Source: an uncultured Lachnospiraceae bacterium (GTDB lineage: Bacteria; Bacillota; Clostridia; Lachnospirales; Lachnospiraceae). Taken from it: a DNA stretch of 64,000 nucleotides. Every line of letters begins with the position of its first letter. The stretch's first letter is position 1. Below the pieces are notes generated by a model. The model searched no databases, had not been told where the DNA came from, and saw only the letters and a list, made by a program, of their open reading frames with translations. Below, piece by piece: positions 51,641 through 61,201 of this stretch. The stretch lies in contig CACZXG010000032.1 in the NCBI GenBank assembly GCA_902785055.1, positions 23,718-87,717 on the forward strand, given 5' to 3'. Position numbers and translations under genes: made by a program.

Positions 51641-52867
51641 ATGAGAACCTACGAAGAGTTGTTGACATTCATAGAAGAAGAGAACGTGGAGTTTATCCGG
51701 CTGGCCTATTTTGACGTGTTCGGAAGACAGAAAAACATAGCCATCATGGCGGGAGAGCTGGAGCGCGCGATGCGCTTTGGGATCTCTATCGACGGGAGCG
51801 CCATCGCGGGTTTTGGCGTAGATATAAGGAGCGACCTGTTCCTGCGGCCCGACCCGTCCACTCTGGCCATTGTGCCCTGGAGACCGACGGACGGGAGAGT
51901 CTGCCGCATGTTCTGCGACATCTGTTATCCGGACGGAACGCTTTTTGAATGCGACACGAGGAAGATCCTTAAGGACGCTGTGAAAACCGCTGCCGCAGCC
52001 GGATTGGATGTCAAGTTCGGATCGGAAATGGAATTCTACGTATTCTGCAGAGATGACGAAGGAAGGGTGACTGACCGGCCCATCGACCAGGCGGGCTACA
52101 TGGACGTGGAGCCCCTGGACGGCGGCGAGAACCTGCGCAGGGATATCAGTTACGCGCTGGTGGAGATGGGGATCACCCCGGAATCCTCCCATCACGAGAG
52201 GGGACCGGGACAGATGGAGATCGATTTCAGGTACAGCGATCCGGTAACGGCGGCGGATAACACTTCCACAGTGAAGTGGGCGATCCGCTCGATCTGCGCT
52301 TCCGGCGGATACTATGCGGACTTTTCGCCCAAACCCCTCAGGGGCAAGCCCGGAAGCGGCATGCATCTGAATATTTCCGTGCATGACAGGCGCGGAGAGA
52401 TCGATGAAGAACTGACGGATGCTTTCATGGCAGGGATCCTCAGACATATCCGGGAGATCACACTGTTCCTGAATCCCTTTGCGGCTTCCTACGAGAGATT
52501 CGGAAGGATGGAGGCGCCCCGCTTCGTCAGCTGGGCCTGTCAGAACCGCTCTCAGCTGATCCGTGTTCCCGCGGACCCTTCCGGAAGAAAGCGCATTGAG
52601 CTGAGATCTCCGGATGCCGGTGCCAACCCTTATCTGTCCTTTGCCCTTTTAATCTACGCGGGACTTGCGGGGATCAGGGAGGGACTGCAGGCGCCGGAGC
52701 CTTTGGACGTCAACCTCTACAAAGCTGACAAAACAGTGACGGACAAGCTTGAAAAACTCCCCGAAAACAGAGAAGAGGCGGCGCGCCTCGCCTCGGAAAG
52801 CGGTTTTGTCAGGCAGTATGTCCCCAAAGCGTGTCTGGAGGCGTACATAGATGAAAAAGAAATATAA
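51641..52867 (+). CDS. glnA: GSI-type glutamine synthetase, short paralogue
   Basis: Glutamine synthetase fold of 408 residues, about 35 shorter than normal GSI (440-470). Key pieces are present: SEMEFYVF (metal glutamates), HHERGPGQMEIDF, GSGMHLNIS, NRSQLIRVP and the RIELRSPDAGANPYL flap. The adenylylation-loop region is missing. Adjacent to a full GSIII, it may be a second synthetase, a gamma-glutamyl ligase for another amine, or a sensor. It overlaps the ANTAR gene by 17 nt, suggesting joint function. GGGAGA before the ATG. Confidence 0.85.
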   Translation: MRTYEELLTFIEEENVEFIRLAYFDVFGRQKNIAIMAGELERAMRFGISIDGSAIAGFGVDIRSDLFLRPDPSTLAIVPWRPTDGRVCRMFCDICYPDGTLFECDTRKILKDAVKTAAAAGLDVKFGSEMEFYVFCRDDEGRVTDRPIDQAGYMDVEPLDGGENLRRDISYALVEMGITPESSHHERGPGQMEIDFRYSDPVTAADNTSTVKWAIRSICASGGYYADFSPKPLRGKPGSGMHLNISVHDRRGEIDEELTDAFMAGILRHIREITLFLNPFAASYERFGRMEAPRFVSWACQNRSQLIRVPADPSGRKRIELRSPDAGANPYLSFALLIYAGLAGIREGLQAPEPLDVNLYKADKTVTDKLEKLPENREEAARLASESGFVRQYVPKACLEAYIDEKEI

Positions 52868-53471
52868 AGTCTGCCGCATTCTGGCGGCTGCGGGGAACGA
52901 GGCCGGGGTCAGCGCTATTTTGAACGTGCTGCGCGGCGCGGTGCCCCGCGAGGAGATCTCGGTCTCACAGGCTTTTACTCTTTCTCAGCTGCGCGGTAAG
53001 GTGTCACCGTATTCCGGCGCGGAGCCGATGGATATCCTGATCCTGAAACTGCCGCTCCAGGAGGACCCGGGCATCGAGCAGATCCTGAACATGGCGGCCT
53101 CAAACAGCCGCCTGCAGACGATCCTGATGGTGCGCCGGGACGCCTATGAACAGACAGCTTTCCGGTGCAGGAATACGCAGATCTTCGTGCTGTCCCTTCC
53201 GGTGCAGGCTCAGGTCCTTGCGGAAACCGTGCGGTTCATGCTTGCAATACGGCAGGGAATGGCTGAGCGCGACGATGAAGTGATGCGGCTTAGAAAGAAA
53301 CTAAGTGAGATCGGATATATAACGAAAGCGAAATGCCTTCTGATCCAGCACAGGTCAATGACGGAGGAAGAGGCGCACTACTATCTGGAACGGCAGGCAA
53401 TGGACCGGTGCGTCGGCAAAAAAGAGATCGCTCTGGAGATCATAAGCGCTGCGGAGTCGGAAGAAAAATAA
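52851..53471 (+). CDS. ANTAR-domain RNA-binding regulator with degenerate receiver
   Basis: Protein of 206 residues. Residues 146-200 are a clear ANTAR domain (KAKCLLIQHRSMTEEEAHYYL, then RQAM...KKEIALEI), which binds paired leader hairpins to prevent termination. Residues 1-125 look like a response-regulator receiver, but the phospho-accepting position in strand 3 (DILILKLP) is Lys66, so it is probably not phosphorylated. A coiled linker (about 135-155) fits dimerisation. It overlaps the glnA-like gene, so the synthetase may be the signal input. Likely targets are the attenuator leaders upstream of amt, glnN, purF, carA and the PPDK-N gene; that is inference. Confidence 0.85.
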   Translation: MKKKYKVCRILAAAGNEAGVSAILNVLRGAVPREEISVSQAFTLSQLRGKVSPYSGAEPMDILILKLPLQEDPGIEQILNMAASNSRLQTILMVRRDAYEQTAFRCRNTQIFVLSLPVQAQVLAETVRFMLAIRQGMAERDDEVMRLRKKLSEIGYITKAKCLLIQHRSMTEEEAHYYLERQAMDRCVGKKEIALEIISAAESEEK

Positions 53472-53510
53472 AGGAGACGCCTTGCAAGAGGCGGCCGTTT
53501 GGAGGAATAA

Positions 53511-54725
53511 ATGGTAAGAGTAAACGACAACTATCTGAAACTGCCCGGAAGTTACCTCTTCTCGACGATCGGGAAGAAAGTAAGGGAATACAAGGCACAG
53601 CATCCCGAGGCGGACATCATTTCCCTCGGGATCGGAGACGTGACGCAGCCCATCGCGCCCGCCGTGATCAGCGCGCTGCACACTGCGGTAGACGAGATGG
53701 CGCGGGCGGAGAGCTTCAGGGGCTATGCGCCCGACCTCGGCTACGACTTCCTGCGGGAAGCGATCGCGGAAAATGATTACAGGGCGAGAGGCTGTGAGAT
53801 CTCGGCGGATGAGATCTTCGTTTCCGACGGAGCTAAATGCGACTGCGGAAATATACAGGAGATCTTCAGCGCGGACTGCCGCATCGCGGTCTGTGATCCG
53901 GTCTACCCGGTCTATGTCGACTCCAACGTCATGGCGGGAAGAACAGGTGACTATGATGCCGCTGCGGGCAGATTTCGCTATGTGATCTACCTGCCCTGCA
54001 CGGCAGAAAACGGATTTTCCCCGGATCTGCCTTCGGAAGTGCCGGACCTGATCTATCTGTGCTTTCCCAACAACCCCACGGGCGCGGTGATCAGCAAGGC
54101 CCGCCTGCAGGAGTGGGTGGACTACGCGAAGAGGAACGGCGCGGTGATCCTGTATGACGCGGCCTACGAGGCTTACATTTCTGAGCCGGATATTCCCCAC
54201 AGCATTTATGAGTGCGACGGCGCGCGGGACTGCGCGATCGAGTTCCGGTCTTTCTCCAAGACGGCAGGCTTCACCGGACTGCGTCTGGGCTTTACCGTGA
54301 TTCCCAAAGATCTCGAAGCCGACGGAGTATCGCTGTGGTCTCTGTGGGCCAGAAGGCACGGGACAAAATATAACGGAGCGCCTTATATCATCCAGAGAGC
54401 AGGAGAAGCTGTCTACTCCGATGCAGGGCGGCAGCAGATCCGTTCCCAGATTGCTTACTACATGGATAACGCACACTATATTTATAATGGACTCAAGGAG
54501 GCCGGTTATGAGGTCTCGGGCGGTATCAACGCGCCCTATATCTGGCTGCGCACACCGGACGGGCTGACCAGCTGGGAGTTTTTTGACAGGCTGCTGACCC
54601 GGGCAAATGTGGTGGGTACGCCGGGATCGGGCTTCGGACCGGGCGGAGAGCACTACTTCAGGCTGAGCGCCTTCGGAAGTCACGAGAACACCGCCGAAGC
54701 GGTAAAGAGGATAAAAAAGATGTGA
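53511..54725 (+). CDS. dapL: LL-diaminopimelate aminotransferase
   Basis: PLP enzyme of 404 residues converting tetrahydrodipicolinate directly to LL-DAP with glutamate as amino donor, for lysine and peptidoglycan. [17 protein letters not shown] at the N-terminus and the PLP lysine in [14 protein letters not shown] are DapL features. GGAGG lies 6 bases upstream of ATG. It follows the ANTAR gene by 39 bases and probably belongs to its transcript. Intact. Confidence 0.93.
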   Translation: MVRVNDNYLKLPGSYLFSTIGKKVREYKAQHPEADIISLGIGDVTQPIAPAVISALHTAVDEMARAESFRGYAPDLGYDFLREAIAENDYRARGCEISADEIFVSDGAKCDCGNIQEIFSADCRIAVCDPVYPVYVDSNVMAGRTGDYDAAAGRFRYVIYLPCTAENGFSPDLPSEVPDLIYLCFPNNPTGAVISKARLQEWVDYAKRNGAVILYDAAYEAYISEPDIPHSIYECDGARDCAIEFRSFSKTAGFTGLRLGFTVIPKDLEADGVSLWSLWARRHGTKYNGAPYIIQRAGEAVYSDAGRQQIRSQIAYYMDNAHYIYNGLKEAGYEVSGGINAPYIWLRTPDGLTSWEFFDRLLTRANVVGTPGSGFGPGGEHYFRLSAFGSHENTAEAVKRIKKM

Positions 54726-54732
54726 AAAAACG

Positions 54733-54780
54733 GGCTGTGAAGTCCGGGGATGATCACCCCCAACTTCACAGCCTTTTTTT
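54733..54780 (+). terminator. Intrinsic terminator after dapL
   Basis: GGCTGTGAAGT (54733-54743) pairs with ACTTCACAGCC (54763-54773), with an inner GGGG/CCCC pairing, followed by seven T. End of the glnA-ANTAR-dapL transcript. Confidence 0.93.
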
Positions 54781-54927
54781 ATTTCCTGCGGCGGGGGCTG
54801 TCAGTATGTAAGGAAAACAGTTCCCCCGGCCGGCCGTTCTGTCTTATAATACTGAAAAGAAGAGTAATAAGGCGGCCGGCGGAGAAACACCATACACCGC
54901 GGAACGCCGCAGACAGGAGCAGACCGG

Positions 54928-56733
54928 ATGAACGACAGATTACCGAAAAGAGAAGAAGTGCCGGAAGAGATGACCTGGCGCCTCGAAGATATATATCCAG
55001 ACGAAGCAATCTGGGAGCAGGAACTTCAGGAGGCCGGGAAACTGGCCGCAGAGGTCGGAAAGTATGAGGGACGGCTCGGGGAGAGCGCCCGGAATCTCTA
55101 TGAAGCGCTGAAGTTATACGATGATTGCTTACTGAAACTGGACCGTGTGGGCGGCTATTCTTTTATGCGCCATGATCAGGACGCGGGCAATTCCCGCTAT
55201 CAGGAGCTGGAGCTGAAAGCGCAGAGCGCGTCGGTCAGGGTCAGTGAGGAGCTCTCTTTTATGGAGCCGGAGATCCTTGCCATTCCGGATGAGGTGATCG
55301 CCCGTTTCTGCGAGGAGGAGCCGGGGATCAGGGATTACGAGGTGACGATCCGCGAGATCCGCCGCATGAAGGAACACACGCTCTCTAAGGAGATGGAGCA
55401 GCTTCTTGCTTCGGCCGGAGAGATGGCACAGACCGCGTCCAACGGTTTCGGCATGCTCTCCAACGCGGACCTTAAGTTTCCGCCTGTAAAGGACAGCGGC
55501 GGCAATGAGATCCAGCTCTCCAACGGCCGCTTCGTGCCGCTGCAGATGTCCCCGGACAGAGAGCTGCGCAGAGAGTCTTTCGAGAAGTTCTACACGCGCT
55601 ACAGTGAGTTCGCAAATACATGGGCGGCCCTCTACGACGGCCAGGTCAAGCAGCAGATCTTCTATGCCAGGGCCAGGAAATATCCGTCGACTTTCGTAGC
55701 TGCCGTCGACGGCAACAATGTGGACCCGGCAGTGTGCGACCGGCTGATCGACAGCATCCATAGCAAAATGTCGTATATGCACCGCTATGTCTCCCTGCGG
55801 AAGAAGATGCTGGGAGTAGAAGAGCTGCACATGTACGATGTCTACGTGCCCATGGTCTCCGATTACGACCGGAAGTTCTCCTATGATGAGGCGAAGGAAC
55901 TGTCCCTGAAGGCACTGGCGCCTCTTGGAGAGGAATACCTTTCCATCGTCCGCAAAGCCTATGCGGAGCGCTGGATCGATGTCTATGAGAATGAGGGAAA
56001 ACGATCCGGGGCCTATTCCTCGGGCGTTTACGGAGTCCACCCCTATATGCTGCTCAATTATACGGATACGCTGGACGATGTTTTTACACTTGTACATGAG
56101 ATGGGTCACTCCATGCACACCTGGTATTCCGAGCACGCGCAGTCCCACCTCAATTCCGGATATAAGATCTTTGTGGCTGAGGTCGCCTCTACGACCAATG
56201 AGATCCTGCTTCTGGAGTATATGCTTGCGCGCGCGAAAGACCCCAAGGAAAAGGCCTACCTGATCAACTACTATCTGGAATGCTTCAAGGGAACGGTCTA
56301 CCGCCAGACAATGTTCGAGGAATTCGAACGCAGGACCAACGCGATGGCGGAGGCGGGCAGTCCCCTGACGGCGGATGCGCTCTGCGGCCTGTATCTGGAG
56401 CTTAATAAGCAGTATTTTGGCGAAGATATGGTGTCGGATCCCTTGATCGCCTACGAGTGGTGCAGGATCCCGCACTTCTACTACAATTTCTACGTGTACC
56501 AGTACGCCACAAGCTTCTCGGCGGCAGTCGCGATCGCGCACCGCATCCTGGAGCAGGGGGAGGCAGCTGTGAAGCCGTATCTGGAGTTCTTAAAGAGCGG
56601 CTGCACGCAGGATCCGGTCAGCCTTCTCAAGATCGCGGGCGTGGACCTCTCCACGTCGAAACCGGTGGACGAGGCGCTGGAGGTCTTCGGAGACGCGGTC
56701 AGGCAGATGGAAGAGCTGCAGAAGGAGTTCTGA
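54928..56733 (+). CDS. pepF: Oligoendopeptidase F
   Basis: M3B zinc metallopeptidase of 601 residues that degrades oligopeptides in the cytosol. The HEMGH site (His390-Glu391) with the downstream glutamate in VAEVASTTNE is intact, and the N-terminal helical PepF domain is present. An ATG with AGGAGCAG upstream. Its gap to dapL contains the terminator and a GC-rich stretch, with no further gene. Confidence 0.93.
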   Translation: MNDRLPKREEVPEEMTWRLEDIYPDEAIWEQELQEAGKLAAEVGKYEGRLGESARNLYEALKLYDDCLLKLDRVGGYSFMRHDQDAGNSRYQELELKAQSASVRVSEELSFMEPEILAIPDEVIARFCEEEPGIRDYEVTIREIRRMKEHTLSKEMEQLLASAGEMAQTASNGFGMLSNADLKFPPVKDSGGNEIQLSNGRFVPLQMSPDRELRRESFEKFYTRYSEFANTWAALYDGQVKQQIFYARARKYPSTFVAAVDGNNVDPAVCDRLIDSIHSKMSYMHRYVSLRKKMLGVEELHMYDVYVPMVSDYDRKFSYDEAKELSLKALAPLGEEYLSIVRKAYAERWIDVYENEGKRSGAYSSGVYGVHPYMLLNYTDTLDDVFTLVHEMGHSMHTWYSEHAQSHLNSGYKIFVAEVASTTNEILLLEYMLARAKDPKEKAYLINYYLECFKGTVYRQTMFEEFERRTNAMAEAGSPLTADALCGLYLELNKQYFGEDMVSDPLIAYEWCRIPHFYYNFYVYQYATSFSAAVAIAHRILEQGEAAVKPYLEFLKSGCTQDPVSLLKIAGVDLSTSKPVDEALEVFGDAVRQMEELQKEF

Positions 56734-56816
56734 CGGAGCCGGCGTAAAGAAACATGAACTGAATTATAAGGCTATACAGAGTTGTCACTGAGGGATGTCA
56801 AGAAAGGAGATCAACT

Positions 56817-57332
56817 ATGAGCAAGAAGATTTTGCAGCTGATCAGCGGAGATTTTGAGGACCTGGAGGTCTGGTATCCCGTATACAGGTGCAGAGAAGAG
56901 GGCTGGCAGGTGGACTTCGCCGCCGAGAAGCCGGGCCTGTACCACGGCAAGTACGGCGTGCCCTGCGAGGTCGCGCTGAGCTTTAAAGATCTTGATCCGG
57001 ACGACTACGACGGACTTTTAGTGCCCGGCGGATGGGCGCCCGACAAGCTGCGCCGCTTCCCCGAGGTCCTGAACATTGTGCGGAAAATGAATGCCGATAA
57101 TAAGGCGATCGGTGAGATCTGCCATGCAGGATGGGTCCTGATCAGCGCGGACATTCTGCGCGGCAAAAAAGTGACCAGCACGCCCGGCATCAAGGACGAC
57201 ATGAGCAATGCGGGCGGCATCTGGGTCGACGAGGAGACCGTTGTCGACGGCAACATCGTCTCCGGAAGAAGACCTCCGGACCTGCCGGCTTACGCGAAGG
57301 CATTTATTGAAGTTGTAAAGGCTAGAGGGTGA
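56817..57332 (+). CDS. DJ-1/PfpI family protein (YhbO-like)
   Basis: Protein of 171 residues with the DJ-1/PfpI fold. The elbow cysteine is Cys102 in EICHAGWVL, with a following His as in PfpI/YhbO members, which are described as proteases, deglycases or stress proteins. AAAGGAG precedes the ATG. It overlaps the start of the ABC permease gene by 4 nt, so the two are co-translated. Confidence 0.88.
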   Translation: MSKKILQLISGDFEDLEVWYPVYRCREEGWQVDFAAEKPGLYHGKYGVPCEVALSFKDLDPDDYDGLLVPGGWAPDKLRRFPEVLNIVRKMNADNKAIGEICHAGWVLISADILRGKKVTSTPGIKDDMSNAGGIWVDEETVVDGNIVSGRRPPDLPAYAKAFIEVVKARG

Positions 57333-59989
57333 TAAAGCATAGTAAAAACATGCTTCTTACGGACACGGTCCGCGAGATCCTGCACACGAAAAAGCGCTTT
57401 CTGTCACTGTTTGTGATGAGTCTTCTGGCGGTCGGATTCCTGTCCGGCCTCCGGATGACGGCGCCCGACATGCATAACACGGTGGATCATTACTATGACC
57501 GCCAGCATTTCATGGATGTGCGGCTGATCTCTATGCTCGGCCTGACGAGGGAGGATCTTGAGGCGGTTTCCCGCGCGCCCGGTGTAAGGGCGGCTGAGGG
57601 AAGCCGTACTTTTGATGCCCTGGCGGGGGAGGACAGCGTCAATGTCCTTGAGCTGCCGCGGCAGATCAATCTGCTGGACCTCACGGAAGGGAGAATGCCG
57701 GAGTCCCCGGACGAGTGCGTCACCGAGGTCAAAATATTGGAAGCCCTCCACAAAGAGATCGGAGATACGATCACCATCGATACCAGAGAATCTTTCGACG
57801 CCGTGCTGGGGGAGGATCCGCTGGCGCAGCAAGCCGGAAGCTCCGAGGATGGGAAATCGGGGACAGGCACCTCCCATTCTACCAAGCATACTTATACCAT
57901 CGTCGGGATCGCCCGCAGCCCCCTTTATGTTTCGCGGACCAGAGGCAGCTCAAGCGTGGGGACCGGCAGTGTCACCGGCTTTGTAGTCCTTCCGTCGGAA
58001 TGCTTTACCCAGGATGTTTTCTCCACGATCTATCTGGAACTGGAGGGGCTGGATCGGTACAACTGCTACACCGATGACGCCTATAAGGAAGAGGTGGATG
58101 ATTTCATCGAAAGCCTCAAGCCTTTGGCAAAAGAGAGGGCCAAAATCCGGGAAAAGCAGGTGACGGAAGAAGTCACATTCGCGGACATGGCAGCGGCTCT
58201 GATCGCGGGAATCGCGCAGTCCGGCAGCAGCGGAAACGAAAGCACCCTGGCGGGGCTGGATACCTCGAGCGGGGAGTGGTACATTCTCGACCGGGAGACG
58301 ATCCGCAGCTATGTGGAGTTTTCCTCCGACTCAGAGCGCATGGGAAATCTCGCGGATGTATTTCCCCTGATCTTCTTCCTTGTGGCTGCGCTAAGCTCCC
58401 TGACTTCCATGACCAGGATGGTCGAAGATCACCGCGCGGAGATCGGCACGATGAAAGCGCTGGGTTTTTCCACGGCGTCAATCTCCATCAAATACATCGG
58501 TTACGCGCTGGCGGCGAGCCTTGTCGGAGGAGGGACGGGGCTTTTGATCGGATGCATGGCGCTGCCTTCTCTGATCTATTACGAGTGGGGGATCCTCTAT
58601 CTTTTGCCCAAACTGGAGATGAGCATTTCACCGGTCGTAGTTCTCTATTCACTGGGAGCGGCAGTTCTGGCAACGGCGGGTGCTGCTTTCGCGGCCTGTT
58701 ATACGACGCTGCTGGCTAAACCCGCGGAACTTCTCCGTCCCCGCGCGCCTAAACCGGGCAAGCGCATATTTCTCGAATATATCGGGCCGGTCTGGAGGCG
58801 GCTCGCCTTTATCCAGAAGGTCAGCGCGCGTAATCTCTTCCGCTACAAAAAGCGCTTCTGGATGACCATTATAGGAATCGCGGGCTGTACAGCGCTGCTG
58901 GCTACAGGCTTCGGACTGAGGGATTCCATCTTCGACGTTCTGACCTGGCAGTTCGATGACCTGATGCCTTACAACGCGACGATCTCCATAGATGCCGGTC
59001 TCAACCCATCGGACCGCGCGGAGATGATGGAGGCGCTGGAGGCGGAGCCCGGCATCTCATCCTTTATTGGATGCTATGACAGAGGTGTCAGCGTGCGGAC
59101 TGATGAGGGGACCATTGACGGTGTCGCGCTCAGGTCCACTTCGGGATGGACGACTTACAAAGATACGGAAGGCAGGCATCCCGTCGCGGAGGACTATATC
59201 TGCCTCTACCCCAGGGCTGACGGGCTGCGCCGCTATGGCAGGGTGGGAGAGCTTCCCCGGCTGCTTCCGACGGACGAGGCGGTGGTCATAGACGAGAAAC
59301 TGGCGGACAACCTCGGGATCAAAGAGGGCGATACGATCGCGCTCCTCGACAGTGATGAGAAAGAATATCCGGTGACAGTGGGAGGGATCTGCGAGAACTA
59401 CGTCGGCCATTACGTCCACATGACGGCTTCCTGCTACAAAAAGGTATTCGGAGAGAGGCCGCGCGACAACGTACTGCTTGTGAAGGCGGCAGAAAACCCT
59501 GCCGAGAGGGTTATGAAGATAAGGGGCGTCATCACCTATAACAGTATTGATGAGACCCGGGATCACTTCCATGAGAGTATGAAGAGCCTGGACGTCGTGG
59601 TCTGGATCATCATCGGCGCGGCGGCAGCGCTGGCTTTCCTTGTGCTCTTCAACCTGACCAACATCAATGTGACGGAGCGCATCCGCGAACTGGCGACCCT
59701 CAAGGTTCTGGGATTCTATGACGGGGAGACGGCATCTTATGTTTACCGCGAGAACATCATTCTTACGCTGATGGGAGCCGCTCTGGGGCTTTTGGGCGGG
59801 AAATGGCTCCACCGCTGGCTGATCGGAACCATTGAGATGGAGTATATGATCTTCGGTCACGGCCTGCACGGGCGAAGTTATCTCTATGCAGTCATTCTTA
59901 CGGTGATCTTCTCGCTGTCGGTGAATTTCTTCTCCTATTTTTACATTCGGAAGATCGATATGGTGGAATCGCTCAAGTCAGTGGAGTAA
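57329..59989 (+). CDS. FtsX-like ABC transporter permease, large two-module type
   Basis: Membrane protein of 886 residues with two FtsX/MacB-type permease modules. An N-terminal helix (about 20-45) precedes a large extracytoplasmic domain, then helices at about 345-475, a second core from about 505, another extracytoplasmic part (about 550-745) and the final helices to 886. The start is GTG at 57329 with AAAGG at 8 nt, overlapping the previous gene. No ATPase gene lies adjacent, unusual for this class. Probable role in lipoprotein, lipid or peptide export, not determined. Confidence 0.82.
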   Translation: MIKHSKNMLLTDTVREILHTKKRFLSLFVMSLLAVGFLSGLRMTAPDMHNTVDHYYDRQHFMDVRLISMLGLTREDLEAVSRAPGVRAAEGSRTFDALAGEDSVNVLELPRQINLLDLTEGRMPESPDECVTEVKILEALHKEIGDTITIDTRESFDAVLGEDPLAQQAGSSEDGKSGTGTSHSTKHTYTIVGIARSPLYVSRTRGSSSVGTGSVTGFVVLPSECFTQDVFSTIYLELEGLDRYNCYTDDAYKEEVDDFIESLKPLAKERAKIREKQVTEEVTFADMAAALIAGIAQSGSSGNESTLAGLDTSSGEWYILDRETIRSYVEFSSDSERMGNLADVFPLIFFLVAALSSLTSMTRMVEDHRAEIGTMKALGFSTASISIKYIGYALAASLVGGGTGLLIGCMALPSLIYYEWGILYLLPKLEMSISPVVVLYSLGAAVLATAGAAFAACYTTLLAKPAELLRPRAPKPGKRIFLEYIGPVWRRLAFIQKVSARNLFRYKKRFWMTIIGIAGCTALLATGFGLRDSIFDVLTWQFDDLMPYNATISIDAGLNPSDRAEMMEALEAEPGISSFIGCYDRGVSVRTDEGTIDGVALRSTSGWTTYKDTEGRHPVAEDYICLYPRADGLRRYGRVGELPRLLPTDEAVVIDEKLADNLGIKEGDTIALLDSDEKEYPVTVGGICENYVGHYVHMTASCYKKVFGERPRDNVLLVKAAENPAERVMKIRGVITYNSIDETRDHFHESMKSLDVVVWIIIGAAAALAFLVLFNLTNINVTERIRELATLKVLGFYDGETASYVYRENIILTLMGAALGLLGGKWLHRWLIGTIEMEYMIFGHGLHGRSYLYAVILTVIFSLSVNFFSYFYIRKIDMVESLKSVE

Positions 59990-60030
59990 GGTAACGTGAT
60001 AAAGCGCTAAAACACAACCCCCCCGGGGGC

Positions 60031-60058
60031 TTGTACGACATTTTCGAAGCGTTATAAA
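60031..60058 (+). promoter_or_regulatory. Probable cbiM promoter
   Basis: TTGTAC (60031-60036), 16 bases, TATAAA (60053-60058). A GC hairpin (ACAA-CCCCC/GGGGG-TTGT, 60013-60034) just upstream may end the permease transcript. Inverted GCG-TTAT/ATAA-CGC words (about 60050-60081) flank the start site and could be an operator. No cobalamin or NiCo riboswitch core was seen. Confidence 0.55.
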
Positions 60059-60097
60059 CTTAACATAGAGATAATGACGCTTTGGAGGTGATTTATC

Positions 60098-61153
60098 ATG
60101 CATATGGCTGACGCTCTTCTTTCCCCTGCCGTGGCGGCTACGATGTACGTCGCGTCCGGAACAACAGTGGGGCTGTCTGTAAAAAAACTGACGGCGGACG
60201 AGAACACACAGAAACTCCCGACCATGGCGGTGGCCTCCGCCCTGGTCTTCGCGGGACAGATGATCAACTATACGATCCCCGGGACCGGATCTTCGGGACA
60301 TATGTGCGGAGGAATGCTCCTGTCCGCGCTCCTGGGTCCTCAGGCGGGATTTTTGTCCATGGCCGTGGTGCTGACGATCCAGTGTCTCTTTTTTGCCGAT
60401 GGAGGGCTGATGGCGCTTGGCGCCAACATATGGAACATGGCATTCTACGGGTGCTTTGTGGGATATTATCTGATCTGGCGCCCGATCATGAGAAGCAATC
60501 TGTTTGAGAACCTCGGCGAAGAGGCTGCCCAGAGAGTAAGGATTATTACCGCGTCGATCATCGGATGTGTTGTGACTCTGCAGATGGGCGCGTTTTCGGT
60601 GGTTCTTGAGACGACGCTCTCCGGGATCACGGAGCTTCCTTTTGGCGCTTTCTGCGGTCTGATGCTTCCCATCCACCTGGCGATCGGCCTCGTGGAGGGC
60701 CTGATCACGGCGGCGGTACTTACCTATGTGTACGCTGTCAGACCGGAACTGCTGCATGAAGTTGGGGCCGCGGGGGAAGTTCGAAAGGGATCTTCCAAAT
60801 CCCTGCGGACCGTGATCATCACACTGGCAGTGGCGGCAGCGGTCGTCGGAGGCATCTTTTCCCACTTCGCGAGTTCCAACCCGGACGGGCTTGAATGGGC
60901 GCTCTTCGGAAATGAAGAGGCCGGCTACAGCGCCAACATGGGCCTTGATGAGGAGAATTTCGGCACGAGCAGTGCTGTATCTGAGACGGCAGCAGGCATT
61001 CAGGAGAAGACCTCCTTCCTGCCGGATTATGCTTTTGCCGGAAGCGACAATCCCATGGGGACAACAGTCTCAGGCATAGTGGGCAGCGCGATGGTCGCGG
61101 GAGCGGCACTTGTGATCTGCTATACTGGGCGCTTCTTTAGAAAGAGGAACTAA
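60098..61153 (+). CDS. cbiM: Cobalt/nickel ECF transporter S component with PDGLE domain
   Basis: Membrane protein of 351 residues. Residues 1-215 are CbiM: MHMADALLSP begins with the Met1-His2 metal ligands, and SGHMCGGMLLSALLGP is family-typical. Residues about 235-351 hold a PDGLE-type domain (NPDGLEWALFG) and a final helix, equivalent to CbiN. This single-chain CbiM-CbiN fusion is common in Firmicutes. GGAGGTGATTTATC before ATG. With cbiQ and cbiO it forms an ECF importer for Co2+ or Ni2+, probably for B12. Confidence 0.9.
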   Translation: MHMADALLSPAVAATMYVASGTTVGLSVKKLTADENTQKLPTMAVASALVFAGQMINYTIPGTGSSGHMCGGMLLSALLGPQAGFLSMAVVLTIQCLFFADGGLMALGANIWNMAFYGCFVGYYLIWRPIMRSNLFENLGEEAAQRVRIITASIIGCVVTLQMGAFSVVLETTLSGITELPFGAFCGLMLPIHLAIGLVEGLITAAVLTYVYAVRPELLHEVGAAGEVRKGSSKSLRTVIITLAVAAAVVGGIFSHFASSNPDGLEWALFGNEEAGYSANMGLDEENFGTSSAVSETAAGIQEKTSFLPDYAFAGSDNPMGTTVSGIVGSAMVAGAALVICYTGRFFRKRN

Positions 61154-61201
61154 TTGTTTGCTTTGGGTCTGATGGCGCCTTGCCGGTGCTAAGAAGAGGA
61201 A

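Noticed and set aside
59990..60097. Cobalamin or NiCo riboswitch before cbiM
   Set aside because: No B12-box-like or NiCo core could be found; only a promoter and small inverted repeats.
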